Source: Xiphydria camelus
Taxonomy: Eukaryota > Arthropoda > Insecta > Hymenoptera > Xiphydriidae
Assembly: GCA_963678675.1 (NCBI GenBank)
Contig: OY783194.1
Span: 28,002,278 to 28,066,277 of the forward strand
Reading direction: 5' to 3'
DNA length: 64,000 nt
Shown piece after piece: positions 52,123-63,700 of this stretch. Under the pieces are notes generated by a model. The model saw nothing but the letters and a program-made list of their open reading frames with translations. It was not told the DNA's origin and ran no database searches. The translations under genes and the position numbers were made by a program. Positions within the stretch are counted from its first letter, which is position 1; every line of letters starts with the position of its first letter.

Positions 52123-52318
52123 CTTATGTATTTTTTCGCGCTGATTACGAAAATGATAGATTTATTGAGGAAATCTCAACGGAACACCGAGATATCGATG
52201 ATTTCTTGCGGAAAAAATATCTTATGTATTTTTTCGCGCTGATTACGAAAATGATAGATTTATTGAGGAAATCTCAACGGAACACCGAGATATCGATGAT
52301 TTCTTGCGGGAAAAAAAA
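52123..52318 (+). repeat. 98-bp internal tandem duplication, copy 1
   Basis: A 98-bp segment from CTTATGTATTTTTTCGC through the axis B A-tract is present twice in tandem (52123-52220 and 52221-52318). The junction joins AAAAAATAT to CTTATG. The intact monomer has TAT at both parental sites (AAATAT at axis B and CCTATCTT before the block), so the breakpoint has 3-bp microhomology. The host monomer is 431 bp. Confidence 0.9.
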
Positions 52319-52886
52319 TTTCTTTATACACAAAATAAGCGTTATTTCATATTTCCTTTGAGATATCGACCAAATAACCGTGCTTTTCGGAATCAGCGTA
52401 AAAAAATACATCGGATAGGGTGGTCGAGATTCCAATTCCGAAGATTTTCATTTTTCGAAAAAATTGACAATTTCTGTAAGGTCGGGACCTTACAGAAAAT
52501 GCGATTTTTCGCAAAAATCGAAATCTCTGGAATCGAATTCTCGACCATCCTATCTTATGTATTTTTTCGCGCTGATTACGAAAATGATAGATTTATTGAG
52601 GAAATCTCAACGGAACACCGAGATATCGATGATTTCTTGCGGAAAGAAAAATTTCTTTATACACAAAATCAGCGTTATTTCATATTTCCTTTGAGATTTC
52701 GACCAAATAACCGTGTTTTTCGGAATCAGCGTAAAAAAATGCATCGGATAGGGTGGTCGAGATTCCAATTCCGAAGATTTTCATTTTTCGAAAAAATTGA
52801 CAATTTCTGTAAGGTCGGGACCTTACAGAAAATGCGATTTTTCGCAAAAATCGAAATCTCTGGAATCGAATTCTCGACCATCCTAT

Positions 52887-53082
52887 CTTATGTATTTTTT
52901 CGCGCTGATTACGAAAATGATAGATTTATTGAGGAAATCTCAACGGAACACCGAGATATCGATGATTTCTTGCGGAAAAAATATCTTATGTATTTTTTCG
53001 CGCTGATTACGAAAATGATAGATTTATTGAGGAAATCTCAACGGAACACCGAGATATCGATGATTTCTTGCGGGAAAAAAAA
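52887..53082 (+). repeat. 98-bp internal tandem duplication, copy 2
   Basis: The junction is identical, at 52984/52985, 764 bp after copy 1. The 333 + 431 pair is therefore itself tandemly repeated at 51700-53227. Confidence 0.9.
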
Positions 53083-53227
53083 TTTCTTTATACACAAAAT
53101 AAGCGTTATTTCATATTTCCTTTGAGATATCGACCAAATAACCGTGCTTTTCGGAATCAGCGTAAAAAAATACATCGGATAGGGTGGTCGAGATTCCAAT
53201 TCCGAAGATTTTCATTTTTCGAAAAAA

Positions 53228-56200
53228 TTGACAATTTCTGTAAGGTCGGGACCTTACAGAAAATGCGATTTTTCGCAAAAATCGAAATCTCTGGAATCGA
53301 ATTCTCGACCATCCTATCTTATGTATTTTTTCGCGCTGATTACGAAAATGATAGATTTATTGAGGAAATCTCAACGGAACACCGAGATATCGATGATTTC
53401 TTGCGGAAAGAAAAATTTCTTTATACACAAAATCACCGTTATTTCATATTTCCTTTGAGATATCGACCAAATAACCGTGCTTTTCGGAATCAGCGTAAAA
53501 AAATACATCGGATAGGGTGGTCGAGATTCCAATTCCGAAGATTTTCATTTTTCGAAAAAATTGACAATTTCTGTAAGGTCGGGACCTTACAGAAAATGCG
53601 ATTTTTCGCAAAAATCGAAATCTCTGGAATCGAATTCTCGACCATCCTATCTTATGTATTTTTTCGCGCTGATTACGAAAATGATAGATTTATTGAGGAA
53701 ATCTCAACGGAACACCGAGATATCGATGATTTCTTGCGGAAAGAAAAATTTCTTTATACACAAAATCAGCGTTATTTCATATTTCCTTTGAGATTTCGAC
53801 CAAATAACCGTGTTTTTCGGAATCAGCGTAAAAAAATGCATCGGATAGGGTGGTCGAGATTCCAATTCCGAAGATTTTCATTTTTCGAAAAAATTGACAA
53901 TTTCTGTAAGGTCGGGACCTTACAGAAAATGCGATTTTTCGCAAAAATCGAAATCTCTGGAATCGAATTCTCGACCATCCTATCTTATGTATTTTTTCGC
54001 GCTGATTACGAAAATGATAGATTTATTGAGGAAATCTCAACGGAACACCGAGATATCGATGATTTCTTGCGGGAAAAAAAATTTCTTTATACACAAAATA
54101 AGCGTTATTTCATATTTCCTTTGAGATATCGACCAAATAACCGTGTTTTTCGGAATCAGCGTAAAAAAATACATCGGATAGGGTGGTCGAGATGCCAATT
54201 CCGAAGATTTTCATTTTTCGAAAAAATTGACAATTTCTGTAAGGTCGGGACCTTACAGAAAATGCGATTTTTCGCAAAAATCGAAATCTCTGGAATCGAA
54301 TTCTCGACCATCCTATCTTATGTATTTTTTCGCGCTGATTACGAAAATGATAGATTTATTGAGGAAATCTCAACGGAACACCGAGATATCGATGATTTCT
54401 TGCGGAAAGAAAAATTTCTTTATACACAAAATCACCGTTATTTCATATTTCCTTTGAGATTTCGACCAAATAACCGTGCTTTTCGGAATCAGCGTAAAAA
54501 AATACATCGGATAGGGTGGTCGAGATTCCAATTCCGAAGATTTTCATTTTTCGAAAAAATTGACAATTTCTGTAAGGTCGGGACCTTACAGAAAATGCGA
54601 TTTTTCGCAAAAATCGAAATCTCTGGAATCGAATTCTCGACCATCCTATCTTATGTATTTTTTCGCGCTGATTACGAAAATGATAGATTTATTGAGGAAA
54701 TCTCAACGGAACACCGAGATATCGATGATTTCTTGCGGAAAGAAAAATTTATTTATACACAAAATCACCGTTATTTCATATTTCCTTTGAGATATCGACC
54801 AAATAACCGTGCTTTTCGGAATCAGCGTAAAAAAATACATCGGATAGGGTGGTCGAGATTCCAATTCCGAAGATTTTCATTTTTCGAAAAAATTGACAAT
54901 TTCTGTAAGGTCGGGACCTTACAGAAAATGCGATTTTTCGCAAAAATCGAAATCTCTGGAATCGAATTCTCGACCATCCTATCTTATGTATTTTTTCGCG
55001 CTGATTACGAAAATGATAGATTTATTGAGGAAATCTCAACGGAACACCGAGATATCGATGATTTCTTGCGGGAAAAAAAATTTCTTTATACACAAAATCA
55101 GCGTTATTTCATATTTCCTTTGAGATATCGACCAAATAACCGTGCTTTTCGGAATCAGCGTAAAAAAATACATCGGATAGGGTGGTCGAGATTCCAATTC
55201 CGAAGATTTTCATTTTTCGAAAAAATTGACAATTTCTGTAAGGTCGGGACCTTACAGAAAATGCGATTTTTCGCAAAAATCGAAATCTCTGGAATCGAAT
55301 TCTCGACCATCCTATCTTATGTATTTTTTCGCGCTGATTACGAAAATGATAGATTTATTGAGGAAATCTCAACGGAACACCGAGATATCGATGATTTCTT
55401 GCGGGAAAAAAAATTTCTTTATACACAAAATAAGCGTTATTTCATATTTCCTTTGAGATATCGACCAAATAACCGTGTTTTTCGGAATCAGCGTAAAAAA
55501 ATACATCGGATAGGGTGGTCGAGATTCCAATTCCGAAGATTTTCATTTTTCGAAAAAATTGACAATTTCTGTAAGGTCGGGACCTTACAGAAAATGCGAT
55601 TTTTCGCAAAAATCGAAATCTCTGGAATCGAATTCTCGACCATCCTATCTTATGTATTTTTTCGCGCTGATTACGAAAATGATAGATTTATTGAGGAAAT
55701 CTCAACGGAACACCGAGATATCGATGATTTCTTGCGGAAAGAAAAATTTCTTTATACACAAAATCACCGTTATTTCATATTTCCTTTGAGATTTCGACCA
55801 AATAACCGTGCTTTTCGGAATCAGCGTAAAAAAATACATCGGATAGGGTGGTCGAGATTCCAATTCCGAAGATTTTCATTTTTCGAAAAAATTGACAATT
55901 TCTGTAAGGTCGGGACCTTACAGAAAATGCGATTTTTCGCAAAAATCGAAATCTCTGGAATCGAATTCTCGACCATCCTATCTTATGTATTTTTTCGCGC
56001 TGATTACGAAAATGATAGATTTATTGAGGAAATCTCAACGGAACACCGAGATATCGATGATTTCTTGCGGGAAAAAAAATTTCTTTATACACAAAATAAG
56101 CGTTATTTCATATTTCCTTTGAGATATCGACCAAATAACCGTGTTTTTCGGAATCAGCGTAAAAAAATACATCGGATAGGGTGGTCGAGATTCCAATTCC

Positions 56201-57321
56201 GAAGATTTTCATTTTTCGAAAAAATTGACAATTTCTGTAAGGTCGGGACCTTACAGAAAATGCGATTTTTCGCAAAAATCGAAATCTCTGGAATCGAATT
56301 CTCGACCATCCTATCTTATGTATTTTTTCGCGCTGATTACGAAAATGATAGATTTATTGAGGAAATCTCAACGGAACACCGAGATATCGATGATTTCTTG
56401 CGGGAAAAAAAATTTCTTTATACACAAAATAAGCGTTATTTCATATTTCCTTTGAGATATCGACCAAATAACCGTGCTTTTCGGAATCAGCGTAAAAAAA
56501 TACATCGGATAGGGTGGTCGAGATTCCAATTCCGAAGATTTTCATTTTTCGAAAAAATTGACAATTTCTGTAAGGTCGGGACCTTACAGAAAATGCGATT
56601 TTTCGCAAAAATCGAAATCTCTGGAATCGAATTCTCGACCATCCTATCTTATGTATTTTTTCGCGCTGATTACGAAAATGATAGATTTATTGAGGAAATC
56701 TCAACGGAACACCGAGATATCGATGATTTCTTGCGGAAAGAAAAATTTCTTTATACACAAAATCAGCGTTATTTCATATTTCCTTTGAGATTTCGACCAA
56801 ATAACCGTGTTTTTCGGAATCAGCGTAAAAAAATGCATCGGATAGGGTGGTCGAGATTCCAATTCCGAAGATTTTCATTTTTCGAAAAAATTGACAATTT
56901 CTGTAAGGTCGGGACCTTACAGAAAATGCGATTTTTCGCAAAAATCGAAATCTCTGGAATCGAATTCTCGACCATCCTATCTTATGTATTTTTTCGCGCT
57001 GATTACGAAAATGATAGATTTATTGAGGAAATCTCAACGGAACACCGAGATATCGATGATTTCTTGCGGAAAAAATATCTTATGTATTTTTTCGCGCTGA
57101 TTACGAAAATGATAGATTTATTGAGGAAATCTCAACGGAACACCGAGATATCGATGATTTCTTGCGGGAAAAAAAATTTCTTTATACACAAAATAAGCGT
57201 TATTTCATATTTCCTTTGAGATATCGACCAAATAACCGTGCTTTTCGGAATCAGCGTAAAAAAATACATCGGATAGGGTGGTCGAGATTCCAATTCCGAA
57301 GATTTTCATTTTTCGAAAAAA
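53228..57321 (+). repeat. Higher-order repeat C, copy 1 (12 units, 4,094 bp)
   Basis: Eleven 333-bp monomers (53228 to 56558) are followed by one 431-bp monomer (56891). Private markers in order include AAATCACCG (unit 1), AAATGCATCGG (near 53837), GATGCCAATT (near 54193) and AAATTTATTTATAC (near 54746). The first nine units match the first nine of the next copy. Confidence 0.88.
56981..57176 (+). repeat. 98-bp internal tandem duplication, copy 3
   Basis: The junction is identical, at 57078/57079, closing HOR C copy 1. Confidence 0.9.
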
Positions 57322-60300
57322 TTGACAATTTCTGTAAGGTCGGGACCTTACAGAAAATGCGATTTTTCGCAAAAATCGAAATCTCTGGAATCGAATTCTC
57401 GACCATCCTATCTTATGTATTTTTTCGCGCTGATTACGAAAATGATAGATTTATTGAGGAAATCTCAACGGAACACCGAGATATCGATGATTTCTTGCGG
57501 AAAGAAAAATTTCTTTATACACAAAATCACCGTTATTTCATATTTCCTTTGAGATATCGACCAAATAACCGTGCTTTTCGGAATCAGCGTAAAAAAATAC
57601 ATCGGATAGGGTGGTCGAGATTCCAATTCCGAAGATTTTCATTTTTCGAAAAAATTGACAATTTCTGTAAGGTCGGGACCTTACAGAAAATGCGATTTTT
57701 CGCAAAAATCGAAATCTCTGGAATCGAATTCTCGACCATCCTATCTTATGTATTTTTTCGCGCTGATTACGAAAATGATAGATTTATTGAGGAAATCTCA
57801 ACGGAACACCGAGATATCGATGATTTCTTGCGGAAAGAAAAATTTCTTTATACACAAAATCAGCGTTATTTCATATTTCCTTTGAGATTTCGACCAAATA
57901 ACCGTGTTTTTCGGAATCAGCGTAAAAAAATGCATCGGATAGGGTGGTCGAGATTCCAATTCCGAAGATTTTCATTTTTCGAAAAAATTGACAATTTCTG
58001 TAAGGTCGGGACCTTACAGAAAATGCGATTTTTCGCAAAAATCGAAATCTCTGGAATCGAATTCTCGACCATCCTATCTTATGTATTTTTTCGCGCTGAT
58101 TACGAAAATGATAGATTTATTGAGGAAATCTCAACGGAACACCGAGATATCGATGATTTCTTGCGGGAAAAAAAATTTCTTTATACACAAAATAAGCGTT
58201 ATTTCATATTTCCTTTGAGATATCGACCAAATAACCGTGTTTTTCGGAATCAGCGTAAAAAAATACATCGGATAGGGTGGTCGAGATGCCAATTCCGAAG
58301 ATTTTCATTTTTCGAAAAAATTGACAATTTCTGTAAGGTCGGGACCTTACAGAAAATGCGATTTTTCGCAAAAATCGAAATCTCTGGAATCGAATTCTCG
58401 ACCATCCTATCTTATGTATTTTTTCGCGCTGATTACGAAAATGATAGATTTATTGAGGAAATCTCAACGGAACACCGAGATATCGATGATTTCTTGCGGA
58501 AAGAAAAATTTCTTTATACACAAAATCACCGTTATTTCATATTTCCTTTGAGATTTCGACCAAATAACCGTGCTTTTCGGAATCAGCGTAAAAAAATACA
58601 TCGGATAGGGTGGTCGAGATTCCAATTCCGAAGATTTTCATTTTTCGAAAAAATTGACAATTTCTGTAAGGTCGGGACCTTACAGAAAATGCGATTTTTC
58701 GCAAAAATCGAAATCTCTGGAATCGAATTCTCGACCATCCTATCTTATGTATTTTTTCGCGCTGATTACGAAAATGATAGATTTATTGAGGAAATCTCAA
58801 CGGAACACCGAGATATCGATGATTTCTTGCGGAAAGAAAAATTTATTTATACACAAAATCACCGTTATTTCATATTTCCTTTGAGATATCGACCAAATAA
58901 CCGTGCTTTTCGGAATCAGCGTAAAAAAATACATCGGATAGGGTGGTCGAGATTCCAATTCCGAAGATTTTCATTTTTCGAAAAAATTGACAATTTCTGT
59001 AAGGTCGGGACCTTACAGAAAATGCGATTTTTCGCAAAAATCGAAATCTCTGGAATCGAATTCTCGACCATCCTATCTTATGTATTTTTTCGCGCTGATT
59101 ACGAAAATGATAGATTTATTGAGGAAATCTCAACGGAACACCGAGATATCGATGATTTCTTGCGGGAAAAAAAATTTCTTTATACACAAAATCAGCGTTA
59201 TTTCATATTTCCTTTGAGATATCGACCAAATAACCGTGCTTTTCGGAATCAGCGTAAAAAAATACATCGGATAGGGTGGTCGAGATTCCAATTCCGAAGA
59301 TTTTCATTTTTCGAAAAAATTGACAATTTCTGTAAGGTCGGGACCTTACAGAAAATGCGATTTTTCGCAAAAATCGAAATCTCTGGAATCGAATTCTCGA
59401 CCATCCTATCTTATGTATTTTTTCGCGCTGATTACGAAAATGATAGATTTATTGAGGAAATCTCAACGGAACACCGAGATATCGATGATTTCTTGCGGGA
59501 AAAAAAATTTCTTTATACACAAAATAAGCGTTATTTCATATTTCCTTTGAGATATCGACCAAATAACCGTGTTTTTCGGAATCAGCGTAAAAAAATACAT
59601 CGGATAGGGTGGTCGAGATTCCAATTCCGAAGATTTTCATTTTTCGAAAAAATTGACAATTTCTGTAAGGTCGGGACCTTACAGAAAATGCGATTTTTCG
59701 CAAAAATCGAAATCTCTGGAATCGAATTCTCGACCATCCTATCTTATGTATTTTTTCGCGCTGATTACGAAAATGATAGATTTATTGAGGAAATCTCAAC
59801 GGAACACCGAGATATCGATGATTTCTTGCGGAAAGAAAAATTTCTTTATACACAAAATCACCGTTATTTCATATTTCCTTTGAGATTTCGACCAAATAAC
59901 CGTGCTTTTCGGAATCAGCGTAAAAAAATACATCGGATAGGGTGGTCGAGATTCCAATTCCGAAGATTTTCATTTTTCGAAAAAATTGACAATTTCTGTA
60001 AGGTCGGGACCTTACAGAAAATGCGATTTTTCGCAAAAATCGAAATCTCTGGAATCGAATTCTCGACCATCCTATCTTATGTATTTTTTCGCGCTGATTA
60101 CGAAAATGATAGATTTATTGAGGAAATCTCAACGGAACACCGAGATATCGATGATTTCTTGCGGGAAAAAAAATTTCTTTATACACAAAATAAGCGTTAT
60201 TTCATATTTCCTTTGAGATATCGACCAAATAACCGTGTTTTTCGGAATCAGCGTAAAAAAATACATCGGATAGGGTGGTCGAGATTCCAATTCCGAAGAT

Positions 60301-60749
60301 TTTCATTTTTCGAAAAAATTGACAATTTCTGTAAGGTCGGGACCTTACAGAAAATGCGATTTTTCGCAAAAATCGAAATCTCTGGAATCGAATTCTCGAC
60401 CATCCTATCTTATGTATTTTTTCGCGCTGATTACGAAAATGATAGATTTATTGAGGAAATCTCAACGGAACACCGAGATATCGATGATTTCTTGCGGAAA
60501 AAATATCTTATGTATTTTTTCGCGCTGATTACGAAAATGATAGATTTATTGAGGAAATCTCAACGGAACACCGAGATATCGATGATTTCTTGCGGGAAAA
60601 AAAATTTCTTTATACACAAAATAAGCGTTATTTCATATTTCCTTTGAGATATCGACCAAATAACCGTGCTTTTCGGAATCAGCGTAAAAAAATACATCGG
60701 ATAGGGTGGTCGAGATTCCAATTCCGAAGATTTTCATTTTTCGAAAAAA
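57322..60749 (+). repeat. Higher-order repeat C, copy 2 (10 units, 3,428 bp)
   Basis: Nine monomers (57322 to 59986) repeat the first nine of copy 1 with the same private markers 4,094 bp later (for example GATGCCAATT near 58287). They are followed by the 431-bp unit at 60319. The two monomers corresponding to 56225 and 56558 are absent, so this copy is 666 bp shorter. Confidence 0.88.
60409..60604 (+). repeat. 98-bp internal tandem duplication, copy 4
   Basis: The junction is identical, at 60506/60507, closing HOR C copy 2. Confidence 0.9.
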
Positions 60750-63700
60750 TTGACAATTTCTGTAAGGTCGGGACCTTACAGAAAATGCGATTTTTCGCAA
60801 AAATCGAAATCTCTGGAATCGAATTCTCGACCATCCTATCTTATGTATTTTTTCGCGCTGATTACGAAAATGATAGATTTATTGAGGAAATCTCAACGGA
60901 ACACCGAGATATCGATGATTTCTTGCGGAAAGAAAAATTTCTTTATACACAAAATCAGCGTTATTTCATATTTCCTTTGAGATTTCGACCAAATAACCGT
61001 GTTTTTCGGAATCAGCGTAAAAAAATACATCGGATAGGGTGGTCGAGATTCCAATTCCGAAGATTTTCATTTTTCGAAAAAATTGACAATTTCTGTAAGG
61101 TCGGGACCTTACAGAAAATGCGATTTTTCGCAAAAATCGAAATCTCTGGAATCGAATTCTCGACCATCCTATCTTATGTATTTTTTCGCGCTGATTACGA
61201 AAATGATAGATTTATTGAGGAAATCTCAACGGAACACCGAGATATCGATGATTTCTTGCGGAAAGAAAAATTTCTTTATACACAAAATCACCGTTATTTC
61301 ATATTTCCTTTGAGATTTCGACCAAATAACCGTGCTTTTCGGAATCAGCGTAAAAAAATACATCGGATAGGGTGGTCGAGATTCCAATTCCGAAGATTTT
61401 CATTTTTCGAAAAAATTGACAATTTCTGTAAGGTCGGGACCTTACAGAAAATGCGATTTTTCGCAAAAATCGAAATCTCTGTAATCGAATTCTCGACCAT
61501 CCTATCTTATGTATTTTTTCGCGCTGATTACGAAAATGATAGATTTATTGAGGAAATCTCAACGGAACACCGAGATATCGATGATTTCTTGCGGGAAAAA
61601 AAATTTCTTTATACACAAAATAAGCGTTATTTCATATTTCCTTTGAGATATCGACCAAATAACCGTGCTTTTCGGAATCAGCGTAAAAAAATACATCGGA
61701 TAGGGTGGTCGAGATTCCAATTCCGAAGATTTTCATTTTTCGAAAAAATTGACAATTTCTGTAAGGTCGGGACCTTAGAGAAAATGCGATTTTTCGCAAA
61801 AATCGAAATCTCTGGAATCGAATTCTCGACCATCCTATCTTATGTATTTTTTCGCGCTGATTACGAAAATGATAGATTTATTGAGGAAATCTCAACGGAA
61901 CACCGAGATATCGATGATTTCTTGCGGAAAAAAAAATTTCTTTATACACAAAATCAGCGTTATTTCATATTTCCTTTGAGATATCGACCAAATAACCGTG
62001 CTTTTCGGAATCAGCGTAAAAAAATACATCGGATAGGGTGGTCGAGATTCCAATTCCGAAGATTTTCATTTTTCGAAAAAATTGACAATTTCTGTAAGGT
62101 CGGGACCTTACAGAAAATGCGATTTTTCGCAAAAATCGAAATCTCTGGAATCGAATTCTCGACCATCCTATCTTATGTATTTTTTCGCGCTGATTACGAA
62201 AATGATAGATTTATTGAGGAAATCTCAACGGAACACCGAGATATCGATGATTTCTTGCGGAAAGAAAAATTTCTTTATACACAAAATCAGCGTTATTTCA
62301 TATTTCCTTTGAGATTTCGACCAAATAACCGTGTTTTTCGGAATCAGCGTAAAAAAATACATCGGATAGGGTGGTCGAGATTCCAATTCCGAAGATTTTC
62401 ATTTTTCGAAAAAATTGACAATTTCTGTAAGGTCGGGACCTTAGAGAAAATGCGATTTTTCGCAAAAATCGAAATCTCTGGAATCGAATTCTCGACCATC
62501 CTATCTTATGTATTTTTTCGCGCTGATTACGAAAATGATAGATTTATTGAGGAAATCTCAACGGAACACCGAGATATCGATGATTTCTTGCGGAAAGAAA
62601 AATTTCTTTATACACAAAATCAGCGTTATTTCATATTTCCTTTGAGATTTCGACCAAATAACCGTGTTTTTCGGAATCAGCGTAAAAAATACATCGGATA
62701 GGGTGGTCGAGATTCCAATTCCGAAGATTTTCATTTTTCGAAAAAATTGACAATTTCTGTAAGGTCGGGACCTTAGGGAAAATGCGATTTTTCGCAAAAA
62801 TCGAAATCTCTGGAATCGAATTCTCGACCATCCTATCTTATGTATTTTTTCGCGCTGATTACGAAAATGATAGATTTATTGAGGAAATCTCAACGGAACA
62901 CCGAGATATCGATGATTTCTTGCGGGAAAAAAAATTTCTTTATACACAAAATCAGCGTTATTTCATATTTCCTTTGAGATATCGACCAAATAACCGTGCT
63001 TTTCGGAATCAGCGTAAAAAAATACATCGGATAGGGTGGTCGAGATTCCAATTCCGAAGATTTTCATTTTTCGAAAAAATTGACAATTTCTTTAAGGTCG
63101 GGACCTTACAGAAAATGCGATTTTTCGCAAAAATCGAAATCTCTGGAATCGAATTCTCGACCATCCTATCTTATGTATTTTTTCGCGCTGATTACGAAAA
63201 TGATAGATTTATTGAGGAAATCGCAACGGAACACCGAGATATCGATGATTTCTTGCGGAAAAAAAAATTTCTTTATACACAAAATCAGCGTTATTTCATA
63301 TTTCCTTTGAGATTTCGACCAAATAACTGTGCTTTTCGGAATCAGCGTAAAAAAATACATCGGATTGGGTGGTCGAGATTCCAATTCCGAAGATTTTCAT
63401 TTTTCGAAAAAATTGACAATTTCTTTAAGGTCGGGACCTTACAGAAAATGCGATTTTTCGCAAAAATCGAAATCTCTGGAATCGAATTCTCGACCATCCT
63501 ATCTTATGTATTTTTTCGCGCTGATTACGAAAATGATAGATTTATTGAGGAAATCGCAACGGAACACCGAGATATCGATGATTTCTTGCGGAAAAAATAT
63601 TTTCTTTATACACAAAATCAGCGTTATTTCATATTTCCTTTGAGATTTCGAACAAATAACTGTGCTTTTCGGAATCAGCATTTCTGTAAGGTCGGGACCT

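Larger units (their letters stand above)
51700..60749 (+). repeat. HOR C region, marked by 431-bp monomers
   Basis: Four 431-bp monomers (phases 52033, 52797, 56891, 60319) punctuate this region. Local markers not seen elsewhere are AAATCACCG at the AAATCAGCG position, AAATGCATCGG, GATGCCAATT and AAATTTATTTATAC. None of the D, G, X or Y markers occurs, so the region has been homogenised separately from the mosaic region. Confidence 0.88.

Noticed and set aside
53068..57219. A 1,383-codon open reading frame, and similar frames of 1,161, 843, 770, 703 and 702 codons
   Set aside because: They start at TTG or at an ATG present in every monomer, consist only of the repeated 111-residue period, overlap other open frames in the same DNA, and end wherever a 1-bp, 5-bp, 29-bp or 98-bp monomer variant occurs. 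They are products of the repeat period, not genes.
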